Positions 8,984 through 18,356 of a stretch of 64,000 nucleotides of DNA are shown one piece after another. The notes under the pieces were generated by a model. It was given only the letters and a program-made list of their open reading frames with translations. It did no database searches and was not told the origin of the DNA. Positions within the stretch are counted from its first letter, which is position 1. Each line of letters starts with the position of its first letter. Position numbers and translations under genes: made by a program. Source of the stretch: an uncultured Brevibacillus sp. (GTDB lineage Bacteria; Bacillota; Bacilli; Brevibacillales; Brevibacillaceae); the NCBI RefSeq assembly GCF_947502445.1, contig NZ_CANMZW010000005.1:205105-269104 (forward strand). Direction: 5' to 3'.

Positions 8984-9202
8984 CTATGCCACCATGCTCG
9001 CCACCGCAAAACAAAAAAGGCCATCTTCCTGTTGATAGGAATACGACCTTTTGTGCTTTTGCTGACGGAGTTTTTCCGCTTTTGTTTTGGTCTGTCTTGC
9101 TCTCATGTCTGCAAAGGCAAAGATGCTTCTGTTTTGATCCGGGTTTCGCTTGCCTTCCCTCGCCAGCTTTTCCCGCTGCTTGCGCGCACTGCTTTTTGCC
9201 AT
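8984..9202 (-). CDS. Small basic protein, YqkK-like
   Basis: A 72-residue highly basic protein (MAKSSARKQREKLAREGKRN at the N-terminus), resembling the short YqkK-type proteins of bacilli as I remember them; the resemblance is from memory only. It has no membrane segment and could bind nucleic acid or ribosomes. AAAGGAGTG lies 8 bases before the ATG at 9202, so the start is secure. Oddly, the last 20 or so codons run through a terminator-like hairpin with T6 (9013-9056), and the stop lies beyond it. Either that hairpin is not used while ribosomes translate, or a share of the transcripts lacks a stop codon. Confidence 0.6.
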   Translation of the reverse strand: MAKSSARKQREKLAREGKRNPDQNRSIFAFADMRARQTKTKAEKLRQQKHKRSYSYQQEDGLFCFAVASMVA

Positions 9203-9381
9203 GTGTTTCACTCCTTTGGTGACGAGCATTCCTGTGGTAGCATTCGAATGTCGTTCATGCTGTTATCATAGTACGCTTGCACGAACGATGCAACTAAAAT
9301 AGGGGAATATCCAGTAACACTTGTCCATTCCTTTCTTTTGCCAGCGAATATGCTAGTAGAAAACCGGAGGGAGGAAGCTCG

Positions 9382-9645
9382 ATGAAAAGAATTACTGCTG
9401 GACGAGTCGAAAATCAAGTGTATTCCAATCGGGTTCTGCGTTCGGAATTCGATAAAAACTGGCGTACCTTTGTGTCCAGAAACGGGTATGTTATTTATAT
9501 CGCTACTGCCAATCGTGCCAAAGTAACTGTCCTGCTTGCAGATGGATCGAGAAAATTACTTGTCTTTAACCGCGGCGGAAGAGTTTTGGTCGGAGGCGGT
9601 GGAACTAGCCATTACAGAAAACCGCATATTGCAAGAAACCTGTAG
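9382..9645 (+). CDS. Hypothetical small protein
   Basis: An 87-residue basic protein, MKRITAGRVENQVYSNRVLR at the N-terminus, preceded by an excellent GGAGGGAGGAAG ribosome site. No membrane segment is seen, and the family is not recognised. The C-terminal part is glycine-rich (GGRVLVGGGGTSHYRK) and is overlapped in another frame by an ORF from about 9542 to 9721 with more typical composition (MDRENYLSLTAAEEFWSEAV). A frameshift joining the two cannot be excluded. It is the only plus-strand gene in this part of the window. Confidence 0.5.
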   Translation: MKRITAGRVENQVYSNRVLRSEFDKNWRTFVSRNGYVIYIATANRAKVTVLLADGSRKLLVFNRGGRVLVGGGGTSHYRKPHIARNL

Positions 9646-9660
9646 GATCGCGAGTAATAA

Positions 9661-9700
9661 GGAAAAAGCCCTGTCTTCTGTGGAAAAAGAGCAGGGCTTC
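9661..9700 (-). terminator. Intrinsic terminator of the chemoreceptor gene
   Basis: Arms AAGCCCTG (9666-9673) and CAGGGCTT (9692-9699) form an 8-bp stem followed on the minus strand by TTTTTCC. It lies just past the chemoreceptor stop at 9718. Confidence 0.8.
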
Positions 9701-9717
9701 GTTACGCCAGCTTATGA

Positions 9718-11694
9718 CTAGTACGTAAATTTATTGATCAAAAGCTTTAATTCCTCAGAGAGTACAGAGAGGGATTGTGCAGAAGCCGAAATTTCTTGCA
9801 TCGAGGCAAGCTGTTCCTCTGTGGAGGCTGCTACTTCCTCAGCAGTTTCGGCATTGCCTTTTGCAATCATGGCTAGCTGATTCGCTGTCTCTTTTACCTC
9901 CTGTACGGCAGCTACGATCTGTTGGGCAATCACAGAGACTTCATCAATATGCGGTGTCGTTTGTTTTGTACTCTCCATGATTTGCTCAAATTTGTGGATT
10001 GTATCGGTAGAAAGCTCCAAACCGTTCGCTACATCCTGTTTGACCTTCTCCATGTTTTCCACGGATTCTTTCGTTTCTTTTTGAATTTCCGTAATCAATT
10101 CCGAGATTTGCTTGGCTGACTCCTGGGACTGCTCAGCCAATAGGCGCACCTCTGTGGCTACGACAGAGAAGCCTTTTCCATGCTCACCCGCACGCGCCGC
10201 TTCAATCGCTGCATTGAGAGCGAGCAGATTCGTTTGCTGCGATATTCCGCTAATCACTTCCGAGATGCTTCCGATCTCTTTGGAGCGATCATACAGCGAC
10301 TTGATCATATGATCGGATTTCTCCACAGATTCGTGTATCGAGTTCATTTGCACCATGACCAGATTGACAGAGTTTCCACCTTCATTTGCCTGATCGGTTG
10401 TATGCTTGGCAAGTTCAGTCAGGAGATGCACACTCTCGACGATACGAGTAACGCCTGAAGAAATTTCCTGCAAGGAATCTACATTGTGATCGATGCGTGT
10501 CGTTTGTTTCTCTGCGCTGGTTGCCACTTCCTGCACGGCTGTCGCTACTTGCTCGGTTGCACTACTGGTCTGTTCTGCGCTGGCGGTCAATTGCTCTGAG
10601 GATGCCGCCACCAGCTCTGCTCTCGCTTCCACATCCTGAATGAGCGAGCGAAGATTTTCCTGCATCGTGTTGAAGGCTTGACCCAACTCACCAATCTCAT
10701 CGTGCGAGCGTACTTCGATCGTTTCCGTCAAGACGCCTTCGCTAACCCTGACAGCATTAACTTTAATCGTACGAATGGATTGGATAATGGAACGCAAAAT
10801 GATCATCATGAGAATACCACCCGCAAGCAAGCAAACCACGATGGTCAAAACTGTATTTACAAAAATTGGCTGTGCCGAATCATCCACCTCTGATGTATAC
10901 ATTGAGCCGGCAACCTTCCAGCCAGTCTCCTTGTTAGTAGTGTAAAACATCTCTTTTTCCTGCTGTTCCAGCTCATACTTCAATTTGCCCTCATTTTCCA
11001 GATACAGCTGATCGTAAAAGCTTTCGGTCGCCTCTGTTCCTGCCGCCATCATCGGGTGAACAACGTATTTCTTGTTTTTGTCCAAAATCATGATATAGCC
11101 TTCTGTGCCGATATTTACGGCATTGGCAACCTCTTTAATTTGTTCAATCCCGAGCGTGATACCGACGACACCTGAGCCGTCATTCGTGGCTTTGGAAATC
11201 GTCACTATGATATTGCCTGTAACCGAGGATACATACGGCTCTGTAATAAAGACCGATCCTTTGCTTGCCATCGCATTTGTATACCAATCTCTTGTACGCG
11301 GGTCAAAATCAGCCTTTACCTCTTGCTTTGGAGAACGGAAATACTGTCCAGCCTCCGTACCCACGCTAATACTCGCTGATTCCGGATGCATGCCCATATA
11401 CAAGTCCAAATACTGCAGGATCTCGGAACCATCTGCTTGTGAATATTGGCTTTCCTTGATGAGCGTTGCGAGGTAATCTGCATCCTTCATTTTTGGCTCA
11501 ATGGTATTCGTAATAATCGAATTGACCAGACTTACATTTTCATTGGCGCTTTTCATGATCTGTACTTCAATTTCTCGTTTGGCTGTGTCGAAAGCCAACG
11601 TTCCAATCACAACGGAAGGAACAATCAATATCAGCAGAAAAGCCGATATTAATTTGGTTTTGAAATTGCTTCTGAACCACCTATTCTGTCTCAT
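9718..11694 (-). CDS. Methyl-accepting chemotaxis protein with dCache-type sensor
   Basis: This is a transmembrane chemoreceptor that controls CheA. The 658 residues contain TM1 (about 15-35), an extracytoplasmic dCache-like sensor (about 40-280, with the typical [11 protein letters not shown] and [19 protein letters not shown] segments), TM2 (about 285-307), a HAMP linker, and a long cytoplasmic coiled coil. The conserved hairpin tip is [19 protein letters not shown]. The sensor segments resemble amino-acid or organic-acid receptors, but the ligand is unknown. The ATG at 11694 or a GTG two codons upstream could be the start; neither has a strong ribosome site, so start assignment is uncertain. 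It is a single-gene unit with its own terminator. Confidence 0.93.
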   Translation of the reverse strand: MRQNRWFRSNFKTKLISAFLLILIVPSVVIGTLAFDTAKREIEVQIMKSANENVSLVNSIITNTIEPKMKDADYLATLIKESQYSQADGSEILQYLDLYMGMHPESASISVGTEAGQYFRSPKQEVKADFDPRTRDWYTNAMASKGSVFITEPYVSSVTGNIIVTISKATNDGSGVVGITLGIEQIKEVANAVNIGTEGYIMILDKNKKYVVHPMMAAGTEATESFYDQLYLENEGKLKYELEQQEKEMFYTTNKETGWKVAGSMYTSEVDDSAQPIFVNTVLTIVVCLLAGGILMMIILRSIIQSIRTIKVNAVRVSEGVLTETIEVRSHDEIGELGQAFNTMQENLRSLIQDVEARAELVAASSEQLTASAEQTSSATEQVATAVQEVATSAEKQTTRIDHNVDSLQEISSGVTRIVESVHLLTELAKHTTDQANEGGNSVNLVMVQMNSIHESVEKSDHMIKSLYDRSKEIGSISEVISGISQQTNLLALNAAIEAARAGEHGKGFSVVATEVRLLAEQSQESAKQISELITEIQKETKESVENMEKVKQDVANGLELSTDTIHKFEQIMESTKQTTPHIDEVSVIAQQIVAAVQEVKETANQLAMIAKGNAETAEEVAASTEEQLASMQEISASAQSLSVLSEELKLLINKFTY

Positions 11695-11837
11695 GTTCAC
11701 TTGTTGTCATCTTCTTTCTAGATTGTTTTAGGGAGTAAAAGAGTAGAAATAAATCCCAATGTCTTATATCGGTAAGTGACTTACAAAGCATTAGTGAAAT
11801 GATTGTAAATATACTAAAATCATGTTCCATTCAGAAA

Positions 11838-11886
11838 CAAAAGAAAGCTTGATCCCCCGGCAAACAACTCCCGAGGAATCAAGCAA
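11838..11886 (-). terminator. Intrinsic terminator of the M20 amidohydrolase transcript
   Basis: GCTTGATTCC and GGATCAAGC arms (about 11847-11884) form a long stem with CGG/CCG inside, followed on the minus strand by TTTCTTTTG. Confidence 0.7.
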
Positions 11887-11903
11887 ACGGCTAGTAATGC
11901 TGC

Positions 11904-13124
11904 TTATTTGGAGTAAACGGCGCCTTCCTCCGCTTCACTCGCATGTTTTTGCTGATACGCAACAATAATCGAGCAAAATCCTTTGGCGGAAACTACCATG
12001 GCCCGCTCGTCAAAATCGAATTTGGCACTGTGATGCGGATGAACATCTGCTGGATTCTCCATCTGCGCCCCGGTAAAGAAGAAGCTGCCCGGCACCTTTT
12101 GCGTGTAATAGGAGAAATCCTCTCCCGGCATGACAGGCGGAGTCTCTACTACATTCGCGCCATCAACAGTAGTGAGCGCCTCTTTCGCAAGTCTCGTTTC
12201 AGCGGGATGATTGTACAGTGCATCATAGCCGCGTGCGTAGTTGACTTCTGCTACTGCATCATTGGCTTCTGCTACGGTGGTCGCAATTTTTATCAACGAC
12301 TGCTCAGCCATGTCTCTCACTTCCGGATCATAGGTGCGAACCGTTCCCGTCAGCACAGCAGATTCCGGAATCACGTTAAACGCATCTCCTGCGTGAAATG
12401 ATCCGATCGAAACAACCAGCTGCTTTAATGGGTCCACTTTTCGGCTCGCAATCGTCTGCAGATTCATCGCGATCTGTGCGCCAATGATGATCGGGTCAAC
12501 TGTTTCGTGCGGAATAGCCCCGTGTCCACCCTTTCCCTTTACGGTAATCGTAAATTTGTCGGCAGCTGCTTGAATATAGCCTTCGCGGTAATACACATTG
12601 CCAAACGGCATCGTGCTCTGCAAGTGGCATCCGTAAATGACATCAACCCCGTCGAGGCAGCCGTCCTCAATCATCGGTCGGGCTCCTCCTGGTGCAAGCT
12701 CTTCAGCAAACTGATGGATAAAGACTACCGTCCCTGGAAGCTGGTCCCGATATTTCGTCAGCACTTTTGCTGTCCCGAGTAGCGCCGCCGTGTGCCCGTC
12801 ATGTCCGCATGCATGCATCACACCAGGAACAGTCGAGCGATACTCCACGTCTTTTTCATCCTGGATAGGAAGCGCATCGAAATCCGCCCGCAGCGCAATC
12901 GTTTGCCCTGGCTTGCCGCCTATTAACGTTCCGACAACACCTCGTCCACCTACATTTCTTCTAACCTCCAGACCTAGCCCTTCCAAAAAGTCTGCGATCA
13001 GTGCAGGTGTCCGAACCTCGTGGAATGATAGCTCTGGATGGCGATGCAAGTCTCGACGAATCGCAATCATCTCTGCTTCTACTTCCTCTACTGCGATGTG
13101 GAGCTCCTGCAATAATTCTTTCAT
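11904..13124 (-). CDS. M20 family amidohydrolase (N-acyl amino acid/peptide deacylase)
   Basis: This is a zinc-dependent amidohydrolase of the M20D family (IAA-amino acid hydrolase/hippuricase-like), releasing an amino acid from an N-acyl conjugate. The 406 residues are full length. Metal-binding motifs visible are MHACGHDGHTA, HQFAEE (catalytic Glu), YGCHLQ, and the C-terminal PHHSAKFDFDE. The dimerisation domain sits in the middle (GGHGAIPHETVDP). A good AAAGGATGGG site precedes the ATG. It follows the hydroxyacyl-CoA dehydrogenase gene by 54 bases on the same strand, so they form an operon. Substrate unknown; together they suggest breakdown of an acylated compound. Confidence 0.9.
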   Translation of the reverse strand: MKELLQELHIAVEEVEAEMIAIRRDLHRHPELSFHEVRTPALIADFLEGLGLEVRRNVGGRGVVGTLIGGKPGQTIALRADFDALPIQDEKDVEYRSTVPGVMHACGHDGHTAALLGTAKVLTKYRDQLPGTVVFIHQFAEELAPGGARPMIEDGCLDGVDVIYGCHLQSTMPFGNVYYREGYIQAAADKFTITVKGKGGHGAIPHETVDPIIIGAQIAMNLQTIASRKVDPLKQLVVSIGSFHAGDAFNVIPESAVLTGTVRTYDPEVRDMAEQSLIKIATTVAEANDAVAEVNYARGYDALYNHPAETRLAKEALTTVDGANVVETPPVMPGEDFSYYTQKVPGSFFFTGAQMENPADVHPHHSAKFDFDERAMVVSAKGFCSIIVAYQQKHASEAEEGAVYSK

Positions 13125-13178
13125 GTTTACCCATCCTTTTCTATTTTTAATGCAGAATATTACAAATTCAATACCTTC

Positions 13179-14111
13179 TTAGCCTTGCTTCATTTTCCCC
13201 AAACGAATGAATTGCTCATCTCGCTCATGCAGCCTTTTTTCAACAGACGTATTGTGATACGAGTAAATCCCTACCCCTGTTTTTGTTCCCAGCTCGCCTT
13301 TTGCTACCCGCTCCTCGATCAGTGCCGGAGCGCTTTTGGATGGATCCAATACAGGAGTCAAATTGTCCATGACGCGCTTCCACGTATCGAGGCCTCCGAG
13401 ATCAGCCGTTTCAATCGGACCGACAAATGCCCAGCGAAACCCGATTCCGTCTTTCATCACCGTGTCAATTTCTTCGGCATCTGCGACCCCCGCTTCCACT
13501 AAAGAGAAGGCTTCCCTCATCAGCGCTGCTTGCAAGCGATTGGCGATAAAGCCTGGAACGTCTTTTTTCAACAGGACTGGAGATTTGCCTATTTGTTTCA
13601 TCAGCTTTTGCATCGTCTGCACGACTTCTTCGGAAGTGGTTTCATGCCGTACGATTTCGACTAAAGGTACGAGCTGTGCTGGATTGAAAAAATGTGTAAT
13701 GATAAATCGCTGTGGAGTTTTTACCTTTTCGATCAGGCGCGAAATGGAGAATGTAGACGTGTTTGAAGCGATGATCGCATCTGGTCTGGCGAATTCCTCT
13801 AGCTTCGCAAACAAATCCCATTTGAGCTCGATTACTTCAGGGATGGCTTCTGTAATGACCGCTGCCTCAGCTGCAGCCTGTTTCAGATCCGTTGTCAAAA
13901 GGATTCGTTCCAACGCCTCATGCTTTGCCTGCTCGGTGATGACGTTTTCTGTCACGAGCAGTGACAAGCTTCTCTCCACGCTCTTTTTGGCACTCAACAA
14001 AAGCTCGTCCTGCAAGTCGTACAAAGCGACTACAAAACCAGCCAGCGCATAAAGCTGAGCGATTCCATGTCCCATCACACCTGAACCGATCACCGCTACT
14101 TGCTTTGCCAT
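13179..14111 (-). CDS. 3-hydroxyacyl-CoA dehydrogenase family protein
   Basis: This is an NAD-dependent dehydrogenase of the 3-hydroxybutyryl/3-hydroxyacyl-CoA type. The 310 residues contain the N-terminal Rossmann motif VAVIGSGVMGHGIAQLYALA (residues 4-23), the catalytic region SNTSTFSISRL...HFFNPAQLVPLVEIV with its His, and the C-terminal helical domain KDVPGFIANRLQAALMREAF. The start at 14111 has AGGAGG nine bases upstream; an ATG three codons earlier overlaps that site and is less likely. It is a stand-alone dehydrogenase rather than a fused FadB. It is co-transcribed with the M20 amidohydrolase. It could equally act on an L-gulonate or lactate-like acid, as some members do. Confidence 0.9.
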   Translation of the reverse strand: MAKQVAVIGSGVMGHGIAQLYALAGFVVALYDLQDELLLSAKKSVERSLSLLVTENVITEQAKHEALERILLTTDLKQAAAEAAVITEAIPEVIELKWDLFAKLEEFARPDAIIASNTSTFSISRLIEKVKTPQRFIITHFFNPAQLVPLVEIVRHETTSEEVVQTMQKLMKQIGKSPVLLKKDVPGFIANRLQAALMREAFSLVEAGVADAEEIDTVMKDGIGFRWAFVGPIETADLGGLDTWKRVMDNLTPVLDPSKSAPALIEERVAKGELGTKTGVGIYSYHNTSVEKRLHERDEQFIRLGKMKQG

Positions 14112-14199
14112 ATATCGCATCCTCCTAACGTATTACATTGATTATTATTGATTAATAAACTTTTCCATAGACAATAGGGATTTTCCTTTTTGACGCAGT

Positions 14200-14233
14200 A
14201 AAAAAAGCCATTGTCCTCGTCGGGAAAATGGCC
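14200..14233 (-). terminator. Intrinsic terminator of the GntR-type regulator gene
   Basis: GCCATT (14207-14212) pairs with AATGGC (14227-14232), followed on the minus strand by T7. It separates the regulator gene from the dehydrogenase/amidohydrolase operon. Confidence 0.8.
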
Positions 14234-14241
14234 TGATCATA

Positions 14242-14913
14242 CTACTCCGCCGGATAATCACTCATGATGTCCAATTTGACTTCCTCGATATGCATTTCCA
14301 TCAGTCGTTTTGCTTCTTCGATCTTTTTTGCCTGCATCGCTGTTATTATGTTTTTATGAAACTCGATTGCCCGATGCGGCCTGTCCAGGTTCCTGGTCAT
14401 GATAATCCCGAACCACTTGACCTGTACCTCCAGAGAATCCATGATTGCGATTAGTCTGGAGTTATCGGAATGACTGATCAGCGTGCGATGAAAATTGCGA
14501 TCGTGAGCAAAAAAGAGATCGGGGTTGCCCTTCCCTAGCTCCGCCTCAGCCTGCTCTGCCTCTTTCAGGAGAGCGAGATAGCTTTCCTCGGAAAGATGTG
14601 GTGCTGCTAGTTCCACCGCAGTAGATTCTAGCGGCTTCCTTACATTATAGAGGTCTTCGATGGCTTTTTTATTGGGCGTGCTGACAAAAGTACCAGAACG
14701 TGGCCTCACTTCTATCAAGTTATCAATCTGCAGTCTATTTAAGGCATCGCGTACAGGAGTACGACTAACACCAAGCTCCGCCATCAATTCGTCATAGTCA
14801 ATACGAGAGCCTGGCTTCAGGTTGTTATGTACGATTTTGTCACGTAGATAAAGATAGACGCGCTCATGCAGATTTAAATTATCAAACATCCCTGATTTGC
14901 CCAATCCTATCAT
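14242..14913 (-). CDS. GntR family regulator, FadR/FCD subfamily
   Basis: This is a ligand-responsive repressor. The 223 residues contain an N-terminal winged helix (about 12-75, with DELMAELGVSRTPVRDALNRL as the recognition region) and an all-helical FCD domain. The FCD metal/ligand residues are visible in FFAHDRNFHRTLISHSDNSRL and MEMHIEEVKLDI. It lies between the two halves of a catabolic cluster, so it probably controls the SDR/cupin operon upstream and perhaps the dehydrogenase/M20 operon downstream. The ATG at 14913 has only AAGGA very close by. An in-frame TTG four codons in is better spaced, and the true start may be there. Confidence 0.9.
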   Translation of the reverse strand: MIGLGKSGMFDNLNLHERVYLYLRDKIVHNNLKPGSRIDYDELMAELGVSRTPVRDALNRLQIDNLIEVRPRSGTFVSTPNKKAIEDLYNVRKPLESTAVELAAPHLSEESYLALLKEAEQAEAELGKGNPDLFFAHDRNFHRTLISHSDNSRLIAIMDSLEVQVKWFGIIMTRNLDRPHRAIEFHKNIITAMQAKKIEEAKRLMEMHIEEVKLDIMSDYPAE

Positions 14914-15099
14914 CCTTCAATCCGTATTTCTTCCTTTATTGTAACAGATTAGAATCCTCTCTCCCATCTTAATGCCATGCTTTGGAAAAGAAGCTGCGAT
15001 CACTTGGGAATCTTCCCCACTTTAGCAAAATCACAGGCTATCAACAAGCCATAAATCGTGACTTCACGTAAATAACATGCACATAGCTGCTGCCCTTCA

Positions 15100-15174
15100 T
15101 AAAAAAACCTCTATCGAGGCTTCCCCATTGAGGGCGACCGCAAAACGACGCGAAGAGCTTCTCCGCGTCGTACC
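15100..15174 (-). repeat. Dispersed structured repeat, copy A (partial)
   Basis: On the minus strand this reads a strong hairpin (ACGACGCG paired with CGCGTCGT, 15145-15171), then GCGGTCGCCCTC, then GCCTCGATAGAGG followed by T7. The last part is shared with copies B (16617-16764) and C (18357-18459). Copy A lacks the second palindrome (AATTTATAAGCG) of the others. It lies just past the cupin gene and may also serve as that gene's terminator. Confidence 0.65.
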
Positions 15175-15189
15175 GTATTGAAGAGGCGT

Positions 15190-15669
15190 TTAAAATTGCA
15201 AGTCTTTCATTGGGATATTGTGCTTTTCACAGTATTCCTTGTACAGCTTCAGCTTGGTAAATACATCGTCCTGATAGGTGATCTGGTCGTTTTCATCCAA
15301 ATATTGAATCACGCCTTGGAGCATGAACAGCGTAATCATCTCTTCTTCCCCATCTACAACGAGAGTATGGATGTCACCTGGTGGCTCATAAACGAACGTA
15401 CCTGGCCTTGCAACCCACTCTCTTTCCAAATAGCGCCACTCACCTTGCAGTGTGAACGCCATGACTTGTCCACCCGAGTGACGATGACGGTTAACAGCCC
15501 CGCCTGGTCTTACTTTCAGCAAATTGATCCAGCTCCCCGTTGCGAGGTCAAACCGCACTGGCTTGAACCATACACGGTCCGATTGTGGGACCCAAGGAAT
15601 CTCTGTGCTGTCAATCGCTTGATCTGGCAGCTGCATCATTTCGGTAAATTGATTCAATGTCATTGTCAT
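15190..15669 (-). CDS. Cupin-fold dioxygenase-like protein (2,4'-dihydroxyacetophenone dioxygenase family)
   Basis: A 159-residue single-domain cupin. It matches, from memory, the 2,4'-dihydroxyacetophenone dioxygenase / ChrR-like cupin group, non-haem iron enzymes that cleave aryl side chains. The cupin metal motif is NRHRHSGGQVMAFTLQGEW (residues 60-78), and the second motif includes FVYEPPGDIHTLV with its His. It is co-directional with the SDR gene 36 bases upstream, so the pair forms an operon. The reaction is inferred from family, not proven by sequence. No signal peptide is present. Confidence 0.75.
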   Translation of the reverse strand: MTMTLNQFTEMMQLPDQAIDSTEIPWVPQSDRVWFKPVRFDLATGSWINLLKVRPGGAVNRHRHSGGQVMAFTLQGEWRYLEREWVARPGTFVYEPPGDIHTLVVDGEEEMITLFMLQGVIQYLDENDQITYQDDVFTKLKLYKEYCEKHNIPMKDLQF

Positions 15670-15704
15670 GGTAATTCCCTCACTTTTTTATCGGATTTAT
15701 TATG

Positions 15705-16487
15705 TTAAGCAATAGGTGTTGCGGGTGGGTAAAGCATCGGATCACCAGCAAGCAGTCCGCCGTCAATCGGGAGAACAGCTCCGGTCACAAAGCTGGCATC
15801 GTGTGACGTGAGAAAATCAATCACGGCTGCCACTTCCTCTGGCTTGCCGTATCTGCCTTGCGGTGTGCGGGATAAAATCCGTTCCCGGAAAGCCGGGTTT
15901 TGCGTAGCTCCGGAAGACAGCGGCGTTTCGATATACCCTGGACTGACCGAATTCACACGGATGCCGTACTTCGCCCATGATACCGCCAAAGATTTTGTCA
16001 CCTGCACGATCCCTCCTTTGGAGGCTGCATACGAAAGCAGATTTTCGCTGCCATAATGGGCAAGCATAGAGCTAAAGTTGACGATGGCTCCCTCGCCGCC
16101 CTGCGCCATATAGGGCTGAACCGCCTGACACATGAATACAGTGCCACTCAGGTTTACTTGCAAAACCGCCTGTAACTCTGTGTCTTTGACGTCAGTCGCG
16201 GGGGTGCGCCTGATGATTCCTGCAGCATTCACCAGGATGTGGATGTCTCCCAGCGCTTCGAACGCTCTTTTGGCAATATCGCGAGCCTGCGCTTGATCTG
16301 TCACATCTCCTCCGATGAAGTGGACGTCTGCCCCCTTCTCCCTGAGCTGATGCGCGATCTCCTTGCCTTTTTCCTCCGCCAAGTCAACGACTGCAACGGC
16401 ATACCCTTTTTCAACAAATCGGTTCACAACGGCGAATCCTAGGCCAGAGGCACCGCCTGTAACAATAGCAGCACGTCTTTTTTCCAT
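15705..16487 (-). CDS. Short-chain dehydrogenase/reductase
   Basis: This is an NAD(P)-dependent SDR of classical type, 260 residues. It contains the cofactor motif TGGASGLG near residue 10, NAAG at about 87, a catalytic Ser in IVNFSSMLAHYG, and YAASK (Tyr/Lys). The C-terminal PIDGGLLAGDP fits the 3-oxoacyl reductase-like group; the actual alcohol substrate is unknown. AGGAGGG lies 8 bases before the ATG. It is the first gene of an operon with the cupin gene. The operon has a clear promoter (16579-16608) and a palindromic site just downstream of it, matching control by the nearby GntR-type regulator. Confidence 0.9.
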   Translation of the reverse strand: MEKRRAAIVTGGASGLGFAVVNRFVEKGYAVAVVDLAEEKGKEIAHQLREKGADVHFIGGDVTDQAQARDIAKRAFEALGDIHILVNAAGIIRRTPATDVKDTELQAVLQVNLSGTVFMCQAVQPYMAQGGEGAIVNFSSMLAHYGSENLLSYAASKGGIVQVTKSLAVSWAKYGIRVNSVSPGYIETPLSSGATQNPAFRERILSRTPQGRYGKPEEVAAVIDFLTSHDASFVTGAVLPIDGGLLAGDPMLYPPATPIA

Positions 16488-16549
16488 CGGAAGCCCTCCT
16501 TAACAAGAGTCATCATGTCATTATTGGATGATTATCTGAAATCTAATAT

Positions 16550-16608
16550 CTGATGTATCAGTTTGTTATTTCATGATTATATTACTAGCCCTGTTTATAA
16601 ACTGTCAA
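16550..16608 (-). promoter_or_regulatory. Promoter and candidate GntR/FCD operator of the SDR-cupin operon
   Basis: On the minus strand TTGACA (16603-16608) is followed after 18 bases by TAATAT (16579-16584). About 10-20 bases beyond the predicted start lies CTGATACATCAG (16550-16561), whose arms CTGAT and ATCAG are inverted repeats. This is the position expected for a repressor. Assignment to the neighbouring FCD regulator is inference. Confidence 0.65.
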
Positions 16609-16616
16609 TGAATTTT

Positions 16617-16764
16617 TAAAAAAACCTCTATCGAGGCCTGCTCGCCGAGGAACGACCGCGTTTTAGTGGAAGGTTTTACCGAAGTTATGCCGGATGCGGA
16701 CGCTGAGGCACTTTGTTATGCGCTACAGAATTCATAAGCGTTCGCGCTTATAAATTCTTATACG
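16617..16764 (-). repeat. Dispersed structured repeat, copy B (full length)
   Basis: On the minus strand it begins CGTATAAGAATTTATAAGCG, with the palindrome GAATTTATAAGCG/CGCTTATGAATTC at 16728-16757. It ends with CGCGGTCG..., GCCTCGATAGAGG and T7. It shares both ends with copy C and the right end with copy A, and carries about 40 extra bases in the middle. It abuts the SDR promoter. Confidence 0.7.
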
Positions 16765-16787
16765 TTAAAATATTTCGGTTTTACTTC

Positions 16788-16830
16788 AAAAAGATAGCCG
16801 TACCCTTCGTTTTTCACCAAGGATACGGCC
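16788..16830 (-). terminator. Intrinsic terminator of spoVR
   Basis: GCCGTATCC pairs with GGGTACGGC (about 16797-16828), followed on the minus strand by TATCTTTTTG. It lies 28 bases past the spoVR stop. Confidence 0.8.
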
Positions 16831-16858
16831 TCTTCTCACCTGTTTGTTATACAAGTGA

Positions 16859-18280
16859 TTATAAAAATCTCCGGTGCACCTTCTTGCCATCATACGTAAA
16901 CAAGACCTGCCGATCCTCCACAATCGATTCGAGATGGACATTTTTGCCCCAGAGAGTGTAGATGTACGGCAGTGTTTTCTCCACGTATTTGACATCTAGC
17001 TCAAGTCCCTCAAAATGATGCTTCAGCAAAAGCTCACCCGAGCGCAGGTAATCCCCATCGTGGACGAGCACGTATGGAAATCCGCCGTTGACCCTGGTGC
17101 CAGCCAAGCCGTCCCGTACCTGCTCCCACTGCTTTTCAGCCACGACCCACTCGTTGCCCTGCTTGCCGAACATGTATAAATCCAGATCACTTACCAGATC
17201 CTTGGTCAAGAAATTGCGAATGAAGCTGATGTCTGATTCCAGCTCACGCACTTCAAAAATCTTGGCACGCCCCTCACCCGGCTTTCGTCCATAGCGCTCC
17301 TGCTCTTCTTTGGTCGGTTTATCCCACCGTCTTTCAATATCCTCGAAAATTTTAAGTCCAAGATGATATGGATTAATGCTCGTCGTCGAGGGTTGAATAA
17401 CAGAAGAATGCAGCTTGGCAAAATCAATCGTTTCTGCCTCGGTCAGCTCCATTTCGCGCAGGATACGCATATGCCAGTAGGTCGCCCAGCCTTCGTTCAT
17501 GATCTTCGTCTCCAGCTGTGGCCAGAAATACAGCATCTCATCACGAATGATCGTCAGCACATCACGCTGCCAATCCTCCAGCACAGTACTGTACTCCATA
17601 ACGAACAGCAGTAAGTCCTTTTCCGGGACAGGCGGGAATTTGCGGACTGCTTTGGTTTGGTCAGGCTCTTGTTTTTCTTTGCGATCCAGTCCCCATAAAT
17701 CATCATAGGGCGAAATTCGTTCTCCCGTTGTCTTTTTGGGAGGGACATCCCCCTCCTTTTTCCAGCGCAGCTTCGGCCGGAGCAGACTCGGGTCGATGTG
17801 CTCCTGGACGGCCAGACTCGCATCCAGCAGGTTTTCTACGGCTTCTTTTCCATATTCAATCTCATACTGGCGAATCCGCTCACCGCTGGCGGCCATACTC
17901 TCCACCATATCCCGATTGGTGTTGGAAAAGCGCATATTGTTTTTGAAAAAATCGCAGTGTGCCAATACGTGAGCGACAATCAGCTTGTTTTGGATGAGTG
18001 AGTTGCCATCCAGCAAAAACGCGTAGCACGGATTAGAGTTAATCACCAGCTCGTAAATTTTGCTCAGGTTGAGGTCGTACTGCAATTTCATGCGATGGAA
18101 GCTTTTTCCAAAGCTCCAATGCGAGAATCTCGTCGGCATTCCATAAGCGCCGAACGTATAAATAATGTCCGCCGGGCAAATCTCATATCGCATCGGATAA
18201 AAATCGAGGTTGAAGCCCTTGGCGATTTCCGTAATTTCGTCAATCGATCGCTCGAGTTCTTTCCGCTCATCATTGGTCAA
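16859..18280 (-). CDS. spoVR: SpoVR family protein
   Basis: This is a SpoVR-family protein; in Bacillus spoVR is a sporulation gene involved in spore cortex formation, though the family is also widespread in non-sporulating bacteria. The 473 residues are full length. Recognisable stretches are [32 protein letters not shown], and [15 protein letters not shown] near residues 265-280. The start is TTG with GGGGGG 8 bases upstream; no ATG is better placed. It is a single-gene unit with a terminator (16788-16830). The common yhbH/prkA partners are not adjacent. The biochemical activity is not established by the sequence. Confidence 0.93.
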   Translation of the reverse strand: MTNDERKELERSIDEITEIAKGFNLDFYPMRYEICPADIIYTFGAYGMPTRFSHWSFGKSFHRMKLQYDLNLSKIYELVINSNPCYAFLLDGNSLIQNKLIVAHVLAHCDFFKNNMRFSNTNRDMVESMAASGERIRQYEIEYGKEAVENLLDASLAVQEHIDPSLLRPKLRWKKEGDVPPKKTTGERISPYDDLWGLDRKEKQEPDQTKAVRKFPPVPEKDLLLFVMEYSTVLEDWQRDVLTIIRDEMLYFWPQLETKIMNEGWATYWHMRILREMELTEAETIDFAKLHSSVIQPSTTSINPYHLGLKIFEDIERRWDKPTKEEQERYGRKPGEGRAKIFEVRELESDISFIRNFLTKDLVSDLDLYMFGKQGNEWVVAEKQWEQVRDGLAGTRVNGGFPYVLVHDGDYLRSGELLLKHHFEGLELDVKYVEKTLPYIYTLWGKNVHLESIVEDRQVLFTYDGKKVHRRFL

Positions 18281-18356
18281 GACCGTTCCCCCCCATTTGC
18301 CAAAGCCTACTATATGTATATGGGGATGTGGTGCAAAAGAAGCCAGATTTTCATAA

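Noticed and set aside
9536..9721. 61-codon frame overlapping the end of the gene at 9382
   Set aside because: It has no clear ribosome site and runs through the chemoreceptor terminator; kept only as a possible frameshift partner.
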